Of a DNA stretch of 64,000 nt, positions 56,472 to 64,000 are shown piece after piece (the first letter of the stretch is position 1; each line of letters opens with the position of its first letter). Position numbers and translations under genes: made by a program. A model generated the notes under the pieces. The model saw only the letters and a program-made list of their open reading frames with translations, was not told the DNA's origin and did not search any database. This DNA comes from Pseudomonas fluorescens (GTDB lineage Bacteria > Pseudomonadota > Gammaproteobacteria > Pseudomonadales > Pseudomonadaceae): contig NZ_MSDF01000001.1 in assembly GCF_002022275.1 (NCBI RefSeq), positions 124,001-188,000 on the forward strand, read 5' to 3'.

Positions 56472-57674
56472 TTACTCCGGCTTGAGCAGCGCCTCATAAT
56501 CCGGACTGATCTCCGCCAGGATCATTAAAGCCGCCGCGCCCAGCGCCACCGCGTCCTGACCCGCCGTGCCCATTTGTATCCGCGGATGTTTGCGGTCGGA
56601 ACGGCTACTGATAGAGCGACTCAACGGCTCCAGCCGCGCCATCAGCCGCGCAAGCAAGGTTTCGGGCAGAAAACCGCTGATCAGAATGGTTTGCGGGTCG
56701 AGCACCGACTCCAGAATATTGATGGCCTGGCGTAACGCTGGCGCGGCTTCGTCCAGCCACAGCTCGACGCGCGTGTTGAGGGCCTCATCGTTTGCATCCC
56801 ACGCGCCGAGATCATGCTCGGCTGGCAACCCCAGGTGTTCCAGCAGCGCGGCAATGGAAATGTAGCGCTCCAGGCAGCCTTGATTACCGCAATCACAGGC
56901 TTTGCCACCGGGAATCACTGTCATGTGGCCGATTTCACCGGCGTTGTGCCAGTGCCCGGAATACAGACGATTGTCCAGATACAAACCGGCGCCCAGACCG
57001 CTGCCGATAAACAGGTGCACGAAATTATTCAGCTCGCTCGCAACGCCATACAAGCGCTCGCCCATCGCCGCAGCGGTGGCGTCATTTTCAATCAACACCG
57101 GCAGGCCGACCGTCTGCTGCAAGCGCTGCGCAATATCCGCCGCGTCCCAACCGGACATCGCCGTAGGGCCAACAGCGGTCATGCCCTCGACACTGAATGG
57201 ACCGGGCAACGCAATACCCACGCCCAAAAATCGCCCCTTTGGCCGCTGCTCACGAAAGCTTCTCACGGTGTCGAGAATCAACGGCAGCGCTTGCTCGAAG
57301 GTTGGGTAACTGACCGTCAACGTGACCTGAGCCACGGTGTGGCCCAGCAAGTCGAGCAACACGCCGATGATGCGGTGCTGCTCGACATGAATGCCGATTG
57401 AATAGCCGCCGTCAGGGTTGAGTGACAGCGGCACCGGCGGCTGGCCACGCCCGCCCTTCTCCGCTGCATGGGCCAGCAGCGCGCCTTCTTCCTGCAACTC
57501 GGTGACGATATTGGAAATGGTCTGTGCGGTCAGCGAGGTCAAACGCGTGAGGTCGGCACGCGTCAGGCGCCCGTTCTGGCGAATGGCTTCAAGAATCACC
57601 CGACGGTTGTGCAGGCGAGCGTGCTCGGCATTGGTGCCGGTGGTGACGGACCGTTTGTTTTGAGGATTTTTCAT
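56472..57674 (-). CDS. ROK-family transcriptional repressor (NagC/XylR-type)
   Basis: This 400-residue regulator starts at MKNPQNKRS. The N-terminal winged helix (HNRRVILEAIRQNGRLTRAD, LTSLTAQTISNIVTEL) is followed by a ROK sugar-binding domain: GGYSIGIHVEQHR, GVGIALPGPFSVEG, VLIENDATAAAMGERLYG, and the zinc motif CDCGNQGCLERY. It is divergent from the APC permease/ROK kinase/SIS operon, and a near-perfect palindrome lies between them. It probably represses that operon and responds to its sugar substrate. Confidence 0.93.
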   Translation of the reverse strand: MKNPQNKRSVTTGTNAEHARLHNRRVILEAIRQNGRLTRADLTRLTSLTAQTISNIVTELQEEGALLAHAAEKGGRGQPPVPLSLNPDGGYSIGIHVEQHRIIGVLLDLLGHTVAQVTLTVSYPTFEQALPLILDTVRSFREQRPKGRFLGVGIALPGPFSVEGMTAVGPTAMSGWDAADIAQRLQQTVGLPVLIENDATAAAMGERLYGVASELNNFVHLFIGSGLGAGLYLDNRLYSGHWHNAGEIGHMTVIPGGKACDCGNQGCLERYISIAALLEHLGLPAEHDLGAWDANDEALNTRVELWLDEAAPALRQAINILESVLDPQTILISGFLPETLLARLMARLEPLSRSISSRSDRKHPRIQMGTAGQDAVALGAAALMILAEISPDYEALLKPE

Positions 57675-57700
57675 GGGCTGATGATCCACGCCGTCGATTA

Positions 57701-57721
57701 ATTAAATCAAGTTGAATTAAT
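57701..57721. promoter_or_regulatory. Near-perfect palindrome, probable ROK operator
   Basis: A 21-bp palindrome centred on G57711 has ten-base arms with a single mismatch (ATTAAATCAA / TTGAATTAAT). It is AT-rich against a GC-rich background and lies 27 bases upstream of the ROK regulator start and about 160 bases upstream of the permease start. The ROK regulator is the obvious candidate ligand. Confidence 0.65.
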
Positions 57722-57883
57722 ACTCCTGCTGTGGTTTTCTAAGCGCCTCGGCCTCTCGCACCCCGTGTGAACGCCAATTACGCCCCATAAAAACAATGAC
57801 GGGTCGACAGAACCCTCGATGGCAAGCAGGCCCTTTTGCAATCTGCCCTCACGCGTCTGTCACTCGAACAAGAGGTCGTCCCC

Positions 57884-59287
57884 ATGAGCACGCTGACTCC
57901 CGTCGATCCGGATTTGCCAAACGGCAAACGCAAAATCGGCCTATTCCCCGCCATCACCCTGAACATGAGCCAGATGTGCGGCGTGGGTCCGTTTATCACT
58001 ATCCCGGCCATGATCGTGATCATGGGGGGCCCTCAGGCTTACCTGGGCTGGATACTGGGCGCCCTGCTGGCCCTGTGTGACGGGCTGGTCTGGGCCGAAC
58101 TTGGCGCGTCCCTACCGGGTGCCGGCGGTACTTATGTGTACCTGCGCGAGGCTTTCGGTAAACGCACCGGCAAGCTGCTACCGTTTTTGTTCGTGTGGAC
58201 GGCGATGCTGTTTATCCCGCTGATCATGTCCACCGGCATCATTGGCTTTGTGCAGTACCTCACCTGGTTCTGGCCCGACATGAGCCAGACCGCCGGCAAC
58301 CTGGTCGGCCTGGTAGTGATCTGGCTGATCATCGCCATGCTGTGGCGCAAGATCGAATCCATCGCCAAATTGAGCATCGTGCTGTGGGTGATCATGCTGG
58401 TCAGCATCGGCGCACTGATTGCGGCTGCACTCTCCAATTTCCACGCCGACCTGGCGTTCACCTTCCCGGAAGGCGCCTTCAACCTGACCGACAGCGGCTT
58501 CTGGTTCGGCATGGCGGGTGGCTTGACCATCGGCATTTATGACTACCTGGGTTACAACACCTCGGCCTACCTGGCGGGTGAAGTCGAACAACCGGGCCGG
58601 GTGATTCCCAAGTCGATCATCCTGTCGATCGTCGGCATCCTCGTGATTTATCTGGTGATGCAAGTCGGCGTGTTGGGCGTGGTGGATTGGCACCGCATGC
58701 TTGACCCGGAATCTGCCGCCTATAAATCCGTGGCGTCGGTGGTACTCAGTGAAACCTGGGGCAGCACCGCCGCCGGGATCGTCACCGTGCTGATCCTGAT
58801 CACCGCCGTGGCTTCAGTGTTCGCCGGTTTGCTGGGTGGCTCCCGTGTGCCCTTCGAAGCGGCCAAGGACAAGGTATTCTTCAACGCTTTCAGCAAAACC
58901 CACCCCAAGCATGAATTCCCGACCTGGGGCATCGTAAGCATGGGGTTGCTGACCTCGGTCGGCTTTATGATCGGGCGGCTGACTGACCTGAACACGCTGA
59001 TCCAGTTGCTGACCACGGTGATGATTCTGGTGCAGTCAGTGGCGCAGATCGTCTCGCTGCTGGTGCTGCGCAAAACCAAACCGCACCTCGCGCGGCCTTA
59101 CAAAATGTGGCTCTACCCGGTGCCCGCATTCATTGCGCTGCTGGGTTGGGTCTATATCTATATGGCGTCCAACCACAACGCGCCCGGCGCCTACCCGATC
59201 CAGTGGTCGTTGGTATGGGTGCTGGCGGGCAGTGTGGCGTATCTGTTCTGGGCGCGGGTTCAACGGCTGTGGCCTTTCAATAAGTGA
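57884..59287 (+). CDS. APC-superfamily permease
   Basis: This 467-residue inner-membrane transporter starts at MSTLTPVD; AGAGG lies 8 bases upstream. About 12 helices are seen. The first (SQMCGVGPFITIPAMIVIM) carries the G-x-G-type substrate segment of amino-acid/polyamine permeases, and ELGASLPGAGGTYVYLREAF is the conserved APC loop. It heads an operon with a ROK kinase and a SIS protein, so it likely imports an amine-bearing sugar or glycated amine rather than a plain amino acid. This is inference from context. Confidence 0.88.
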   Translation: MSTLTPVDPDLPNGKRKIGLFPAITLNMSQMCGVGPFITIPAMIVIMGGPQAYLGWILGALLALCDGLVWAELGASLPGAGGTYVYLREAFGKRTGKLLPFLFVWTAMLFIPLIMSTGIIGFVQYLTWFWPDMSQTAGNLVGLVVIWLIIAMLWRKIESIAKLSIVLWVIMLVSIGALIAAALSNFHADLAFTFPEGAFNLTDSGFWFGMAGGLTIGIYDYLGYNTSAYLAGEVEQPGRVIPKSIILSIVGILVIYLVMQVGVLGVVDWHRMLDPESAAYKSVASVVLSETWGSTAAGIVTVLILITAVASVFAGLLGGSRVPFEAAKDKVFFNAFSKTHPKHEFPTWGIVSMGLLTSVGFMIGRLTDLNTLIQLLTTVMILVQSVAQIVSLLVLRKTKPHLARPYKMWLYPVPAFIALLGWVYIYMASNHNAPGAYPIQWSLVWVLAGSVAYLFWARVQRLWPFNK

Positions 59288-60306
59288 TTAACGCAATGCA
59301 TGAACCCCTGGCATCAACCGGCGCTGCGGCGCCGCGACAAGGCTTTCTGCTGGCAATTGACGTGGGCGGCACCAAGACTCAGGTCGCCTGCTACGACACC
59401 GTTCGCCAGCGCATGAACACGCGAACTCTCGCCACCCATGCTGATGGATTGTCCGGCGTGCCGGCGTTGCAACGCATCCTGGATGCCGCGCGCGATTGCG
59501 TCGCCGAATTCGACAACGCGCCAGTGCTGAGCGTGGCGGCGGTGTTCCCCGGTGTGGTGCGCGGGCCGACGTTGCTGATGGCGCCGAACACGCCCGGGTT
59601 TGAAGGGCTGGACTTGCAGGCGCTGATCTCCCAGGCATTTGGCAACGTGAGCGTCAGCCTGGATAACGATGTGAAAGCCGGCGCCCTCGCGGAGGTGCGC
59701 TGGGGCTCGCTGGCAGGCGTCGACAACGCGATCTACCTGAACCTGGGCACCGGCCTGTCGGCGGCAGCCATCGCCAACGGCAAACTGGTGCGAGGGCACA
59801 ATGGTGCAGCCATGGAAATCGGCTATCTGTTGTCGCCCTTCCTTGACCCGGCGAAGCCTGATCGATGGGCAACTTACCAAAACGGCCACGCGCCGCTGGA
59901 GGAGCTGTTCTCCGGGAACGCCCTGAGCCAGTTGGCAGAAGAAATGCTGGGGCATGGGCACTCACCGCTGGACCTGTTTGCCAGCACTGATCCCGGCGTG
60001 CGCAAGGCCCTTGAATTGCGCATCGCCGCCTGCGCCGTGCACATTGCCAACCTCGCCGTCGCGCTGGATGTCGAGCGCATCACGGTGGGCGGCGGTCTAT
60101 ACCGTCAGGCCGCCCTGCTGGCGCCGATGATCGAGCAATTGATTCAGCGCGTGGTGCCCTTCCCGCCCGCGCTCGCCACCGCGCACTTTACCCACGACGC
60201 ACCGCTGTGGGGTGCCTTCAGCATGGCCCTGGAATCCGCCGGGCTGAATGCCATCGCCAGACAACTGATCGCAGCCGGTCAACGCATCGACATCTGCGGA
60301 GATTAA
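59284..60306 (+). CDS. ROK-family sugar kinase
   Basis: This 340-residue kinase starts at GTG 59284 (overlapping the permease stop by 4 bases) or ATG 59296. Motifs are LLAIDVGGTKTQVACYD (ATP), FPGVVRGP and VSLDNDVKAGALAEVRWGSL (catalytic Asp), and LNLGTGLSAAAIANGKLVRG. The usual ROK zinc motif (C-x-C-G-x-x-G-C) is absent; the region after AAMEIGY is diverged. It may be an N-acetylglucosamine- or glucosamine-type kinase. It overlaps the permease gene and is followed after 2 bases by the SIS gene. Confidence 0.87.
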   Translation: MINAMHEPLASTGAAAPRQGFLLAIDVGGTKTQVACYDTVRQRMNTRTLATHADGLSGVPALQRILDAARDCVAEFDNAPVLSVAAVFPGVVRGPTLLMAPNTPGFEGLDLQALISQAFGNVSVSLDNDVKAGALAEVRWGSLAGVDNAIYLNLGTGLSAAAIANGKLVRGHNGAAMEIGYLLSPFLDPAKPDRWATYQNGHAPLEELFSGNALSQLAEEMLGHGHSPLDLFASTDPGVRKALELRIAACAVHIANLAVALDVERITVGGGLYRQAALLAPMIEQLIQRVVPFPPALATAHFTHDAPLWGAFSMALESAGLNAIARQLIAAGQRIDICGD

Positions 60307-60308
60307 CC

Positions 60309-61340
60309 ATGTCATTAATGCTGAGTGAAACCTTGTCGATCCCCACGATCGTGCAACGCATGCTTGACGACGACACCGCCGTTCGCAGGCTGAGCCAGCA
60401 GTGGGCGCGCACACTGCCCGAACTGCTGATCACCGTGGCTCGCGGCAGCTCCGACCATGCCGCTGCCTGGTTCAGCTACGCACTGATGAGCCAGATCGGC
60501 ATTCCGAGCCTGTCGATCCCCTTGTCGCTGGTGAGCCTGCAGCACCCGCCCCTGCGCTTGAAAAACGCCTGGGTCGCAGCCTTTTCCCAATCCGGCAAGA
60601 GCCCGGACCTGATCGACAGCGTCCACTATCTGCAGCAACGCGGCGCCCGGTCGGTGGCGCTGGTGAACACGCCTAACTCGCCACTGGCGGGTGCCAGTGA
60701 TCATGAGATCCTGCTACCCGCTGGCCTTGAGCAGAGTGTGGCGGCCACCAAAAGCTATGTCGCGATGTTGATGGCCAGCGCCCAGGCTGTCGCCCATCTG
60801 GCAGAAGCCTTCGGTATCGATAACGGACTGACCGCCGCCCTGCAGCCGTTACCGGAGCAATTGAACCAGGCAGCGGCGGAAGACTGGTCGCCGCTGCTCA
60901 GCCTGTTGGCGACTGCCGACAAGATGATCGTCGTCGGGCGTGGTGCAGCGTTACCCATTGCACAGGAAGCGGCCCTGAAACTAAAAGAAACCTCCGGTAT
61001 TCAGGCCGAAGCGTTTTCCAGCGCAGAAGTGCGCCATGGCCCGATGGAAATCATCGAAGACGGCTACCCCGTGCTGGTCTTCGCGCCTTCCGGCCCGGAG
61101 CAGCCAGGCACCCTGGCCTTCGCTGAAGAGATGCGCGCCCGAGGCGCGCGAGTACAGGTGGTGGCCCCTCGCGGCACGGCGTGCGAAGGCTTGCTGCCAA
61201 GCGCGCCGACGGCACACCCCTTGCTGGAGCCTTTCACCATGATTCAGGGGTTCTACTTGAACGCAGCGCAACTGGCCGTCAACCGTGGACGTAACCCGGA
61301 TCAGCCGAGATTTTTGAAAAAGGTGACCCAGACCCACTGA
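60309..61340 (+). CDS. SIS-domain protein, NagB-II/FrlB-like
   Basis: This 343-residue protein has two SIS domains homologous to the isomerase half of GlmS. ITVARGSSDHAAAWFSYALM, AFSQSGKSPDLIDSVHYL and VAATKSYVAMLMASAQAV belong to domain 1. IVVGRGAALPIAQEAALKLK, ETSGIQAEAFSSAEVRHGPM and FTMIQGFYLNAAQLAVNRGR belong to domain 2. No N-terminal glutamine amidotransferase domain is present. Such proteins deaminate glucosamine-6-phosphate (NagB-II) or cleave fructosamine-6-phosphates (FrlB). GGAG lies before ATG 60309. Confidence 0.9.
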   Translation: MSLMLSETLSIPTIVQRMLDDDTAVRRLSQQWARTLPELLITVARGSSDHAAAWFSYALMSQIGIPSLSIPLSLVSLQHPPLRLKNAWVAAFSQSGKSPDLIDSVHYLQQRGARSVALVNTPNSPLAGASDHEILLPAGLEQSVAATKSYVAMLMASAQAVAHLAEAFGIDNGLTAALQPLPEQLNQAAAEDWSPLLSLLATADKMIVVGRGAALPIAQEAALKLKETSGIQAEAFSSAEVRHGPMEIIEDGYPVLVFAPSGPEQPGTLAFAEEMRARGARVQVVAPRGTACEGLLPSAPTAHPLLEPFTMIQGFYLNAAQLAVNRGRNPDQPRFLKKVTQTH

Positions 61341-61415
61341 TTGGCGCGTGCGAGTCCAGGGCCGACCCGGTATCGTCGAGTTTGATCGACATTTATTGGA
61401 CAAGGAGCGGCGCGG

Positions 61416-62846
61416 GTGACTTCTTTTGCTACAACCAATTCCGCAGTGCAAACCCGCTTGATCGCCCTGGTGGTCGCCGTGACCTTTTTCATGGAGAACC
61501 TCGACGCCACAGTGATCGCCACCGCATTGCCGACTATGGCAGCCGGCTTCGGGGTCACGCCGGTCGACATGAATATAGGCATCACCGCCTACATCCTGGC
61601 CGTGGCGATTTTCATCCCGTTGTCCAGTTGGGTGGCCGACCGTTTTGGCGCACGCCTTGTGTTTGCCGGTGCGATCAGCGTTTTCACCCTGGCCTCGTTG
61701 CTCTGCGGGCTGAGCCAAAGCCTTGAAACCTTTGTGATTGCCCGGGTGTTACAAGGCATTGGTGGCGCCCTGATGGTGCCCGTCGGGCGCCTGGCAGTGC
61801 TGCGTAATACGGAGAAAAAAGACCTGGTCAACATGATTGCCGTGATCACCTGGCCCGGTCTGGTCGCGCCGATTCTGGGGCCCTTGGTCGGTGGGTTGAT
61901 CGTGACCCATGCGTCGTGGCCATGGATCTTCTACATCAACCTCCCTTTGGGCGCGCTGGCACTGATTGCCGCCCTGTGGCTGGTGCCCAAGGGGCGCGAG
62001 GCAAGCGTGCGCACATTCGACGGCCAGGGCTTTGTACTGCTAGCGAGCGCCTGCGTGGCCCTGCTCTGCGGGCTAGAGTGGCTGGGTAATCAGACCAGTG
62101 AAACGCTGATCCCCGGGTTTGCGTTGGTGGCAACGGGCACATTACTGGCAGTGTGGGCCGTGCATCATTGCAGACGGCATCCCGACCCCTTGCTGCCACT
62201 TCAGACGCTGTCCATCAATACCTTCCGGGTAAGTATTTTGGGCGGATCGCTTTTCCGTCTGGCCATCAGTGCCCTGCCGTTTTTACTGCCCTTGTTGTTT
62301 CAAGTCGGCTTTGGCCTGTCGCCGGTAGATGCGGGGTTACTGGTGCTGGCGGTATTTGCCGGCAACCTGGCGATGAAGCCATTTACTACGCCGATCATGC
62401 AGCGCTTCGGGTTTCGAACGGTATTGCTGGTGAATGGCGCACTGGGTATCGCACTGGTGGCGGCCTGCGCGTTGTTCACCGTCCAAACGCCGTTCACGGT
62501 GATTGCGGCAGTGCTGTTTGTGGGAGGGTTGTCGCGCTCGATGCAGTTCACCTGCTACAACTCGATCGGCTTTGCGGATGTGCCCAAAGCGCAAATGAGC
62601 GAGGCATCGGCGTTGTTCAGCATGGCATTCCAATTGGCCATGGGCCTGGGGGTGTCGATTGCGGCGCTGCTGTTGCGGGCCTCCATGGCCGCGCAGGGTC
62701 ATGACGTGCAGGCGAGTGCTGCGGATTTTCGGGTGGCGTTTGTAGGCGTTGCCCTGCTCGGTATTTTAGGGTTGTTCGACGTGTACCGCCTTCCCGCCGG
62801 GGCCGGAGAAAGCGTGCTCAACCGCTCTAAACAGGCGAGACCGTGA
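61416..62846 (+). CDS. MFS transporter, DHA2-like
   Basis: This 476-residue transporter starts at GTG 61416, with AGGAG 8 bases upstream. It has about 13-14 helices. FFMENLDATVIATALPTMAA and SSWVADRFGARLVFAGAISV (motif A) and RVLQGIGGALMVPVGRLAVL (motif B) match the EmrB/QacA drug-efflux branch. The substrate is unknown. It lies 75 bases downstream of the SIS gene on the same strand and could belong to the same transcript or be independent. Confidence 0.9.
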   Translation: MTSFATTNSAVQTRLIALVVAVTFFMENLDATVIATALPTMAAGFGVTPVDMNIGITAYILAVAIFIPLSSWVADRFGARLVFAGAISVFTLASLLCGLSQSLETFVIARVLQGIGGALMVPVGRLAVLRNTEKKDLVNMIAVITWPGLVAPILGPLVGGLIVTHASWPWIFYINLPLGALALIAALWLVPKGREASVRTFDGQGFVLLASACVALLCGLEWLGNQTSETLIPGFALVATGTLLAVWAVHHCRRHPDPLLPLQTLSINTFRVSILGGSLFRLAISALPFLLPLLFQVGFGLSPVDAGLLVLAVFAGNLAMKPFTTPIMQRFGFRTVLLVNGALGIALVAACALFTVQTPFTVIAAVLFVGGLSRSMQFTCYNSIGFADVPKAQMSEASALFSMAFQLAMGLGVSIAALLLRASMAAQGHDVQASAADFRVAFVGVALLGILGLFDVYRLPAGAGESVLNRSKQARP

Positions 62847-63283
62847 AGAATCCTGTTCCACATCTATACTCAAGACAGCCACTGCGCGTTCCCGCGCAGC
62901 GCTGACGGCACTTCTGCCGATAAAGAGGGTAGCCACTATGTACGCCGGACAAATGGGCATGGCGACAACAAATGGTGAAATACGCTGCCAGATGGTGGTT
63001 CAAATCATCTGTTTGCTCTCGGTGGCTACGCTGTTCTGCTGACGCATCCGCGTCGCCTGCCCGTCAACATCAACCGCTGGAGCGCAGGCGGCGGACGACA
63101 TCGCTCTCAACTTGCTACCCCTGGTGTGCGTTAAATAATCTGCCGTAAGAGCTTTAAAAGCCGCACCCTATCTATGCAAGGTGGGTGATATGACGGCAGG
63201 CGACCAGTTCTTGGTCGCAAGCGTGGGCCCGAGCAGATCTACAACCAAGCGCGATATTAAGCCCATCATACGGCGCTGATGAT
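62847..63283. other. Intergenic region, about 440 bases
   Basis: The region separates the MFS gene from the convergent acyltransferase gene. Apart from the small frame at 62938 nothing is recognisable. Confidence 0.4.
62938..63042 (+). CDS. Possible small hydrophobic protein
   Basis: A 34-codon frame from ATG 62938, with AGAGGG about 7 bases upstream. The second half (VVQIICLLSVATLFC) is a short hydrophobic helix. It could be a small membrane protein or a chance frame. No homologue is known to me. Confidence 0.3.
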   Translation: MYAGQMGMATTNGEIRCQMVVQIICLLSVATLFC

Positions 63284-64000
63284 TTAGGCCGCCTCCCCTC
63301 TTTTCGCCAGCCTGATCACAGACTGCAAACCAGCCTGCATAACAACTTTATTTTCAACCCATCGACTCAGCAACCAAGAAATAACTATAGAAACCATGAT
63401 GGTTACTGCACTTACAGCCAACGACCTCGACAGAGACGAATATATGTATTCCTGAGAAACACCAAGAACAAACAACATGACAGGAAAGTGAATGACGTAG
63501 AGGGTATATGAGTAACTAGCGTGCGTGTGCAAACGCTTTGTAAACCGAACTTCACCCCCAAAAATCAGAGCAAGAAAGCAGGCAAACCACAACCCCGAGG
63601 CCAGCCTGAAGATATTAATCCTCTCATAAATCACTTCATTACCTGACGGCTGATTAAACATCGAGTACACAATAGATGCAGCAACAGCAATGCTTAACAC
63701 CGCAAAAGCCCAGCCAAATATTTTATTATTCATTCGAGGATTATGCTGGTGGATCATGGCTAAACCAAACCCGGAAAACCAGACTGGAGCAAGCAGATAA
63801 AATAAACTGCTTTTGTGCGTAACATAAACCGTTACCACTAACAAGAAAACTGACAAAAATTTTCGACCAGGCCACAAAAAAAACCCAGCAGCCATTACAT
63901 AATACCACGCCTCAAGGGACAGACTCCAAAGGGGGCTATTTGCCAATGGATTTTCGACTATTAAGCCGTTAAGGAATGTTAAGGCCCCCCATACATCACG
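63284..64000 (-). CDS. Membrane acyltransferase (acyltransferase_3 family), C-terminal part, partial
   Basis: The frame is open from the right edge and stops at 63284. About 239 residues are visible, with eight or so membrane helices and the typical NPLANSPLWSLSLEAWYYVM segment, which in this family lies near the middle of the protein. HASYSYTLYVIHFPVMLF is the conserved late helix. Members transfer acyl groups to surface polysaccharides or peptidoglycan. The N-terminal third lies outside the window. The gene has lower GC than its left neighbours. Confidence 0.85.
   Translation of the reverse strand, partial: RDVWGALTFLNGLIVENPLANSPLWSLSLEAWYYVMAAGFFLWPGRKFLSVFLLVVTVYVTHKSSLFYLLAPVWFSGFGLAMIHQHNPRMNNKIFGWAFAVLSIAVAASIVYSMFNQPSGNEVIYERINIFRLASGLWFACFLALIFGGEVRFTKRLHTHASYSYTLYVIHFPVMLFVLGVSQEYIYSSLSRSLAVSAVTIMVSIVISWLLSRWVENKVVMQAGLQSVIRLAKRGEAA

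Overview
The window looks like a chromosomal segment of a fluorescent-group Pseudomonas. The evidence is a collinear thrS-infC-rpmI-rplT-pheS-pheT-ihfA-merR-tRNA-Pro(GGG) block, a Pseudomonas-type rbsBACRKD ribose operon, csrA/rsmA, an OprD porin, DUF1654 and DUF2790 proteins, and GC-rich third codon positions in the right-hand two thirds. All coordinates and starts were read by eye. Family names rest on recognised motifs, not on searches.

Left part (about 1-27.4 kb): accessory and partly decayed DNA, ending on the right at the 3' end of tRNA-Pro(GGG), next to a frameshifted tyrosine-integrase C-terminus. In order it holds the C-terminal end of a probable outer-membrane receptor; a PmrAB/QseBC-like two-component system with a PmrA-type box; an OsmC-like protein; a minus-strand group of three short-chain dehydrogenases, an NTF2-like protein, a hydroxyisobutyrate-dehydrogenase-like enzyme and a frameshifted polysaccharide deacetylase, with a divergent LysR regulator; an OprD porin; and a pseudogene zone (12-17.5 kb) with broken AraC/GyrI, RidA, HxlR and epimerase genes around one intact AraC regulator. 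Next comes a tightly overlapped peptide ABC transporter operon with an M19 dipeptidase and an FAD oxidoreductase. Its first permease gene is cut off at the 5' end where an anti-phage-type nuclease/STAND-NTPase gene and a truncated partner lie.

Middle (27.4-37.3 kb): translation genes (tRNA-Pro, MerR regulator, IHF alpha, Phe-tRNA synthetase, ribosomal proteins L20 and L35, IF-3 with a non-AUG start, Thr-tRNA synthetase), then a small Cys-rich exported protein, a cold-shock protein, an I78-type inhibitor lipoprotein and small conserved proteins.

Right part (37.3-64 kb): the ribose operon, with an exported nucleoside hydrolase at its 3' end, a mRNA hairpin between rbsB and rbsA and a perfect palindrome (probable RbsR operator) upstream; periplasmic asparaginase; endonuclease I; csrA; a HAD phosphatase; an exported alpha/beta hydrolase; DUF2790 with a heavy-metal-type two-component system; a Pcp/DUF979/DUF969 pyroglutamate-type operon; a GNAT acetyltransferase; a ROK regulator divergent from an APC permease, ROK kinase and NagB-II-like SIS protein (a possible amino-sugar or glycated-amine pathway); an MFS transporter; and a membrane acyltransferase cut by the window edge.

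The most notable items are the STAND nuclease with its truncated partner beside a decapitated peptide-transport operon, the ROK/APC/ROK/SIS cluster with a near-perfect palindromic operator, and the dense set of independently frameshifted genes left of tRNA-Pro.
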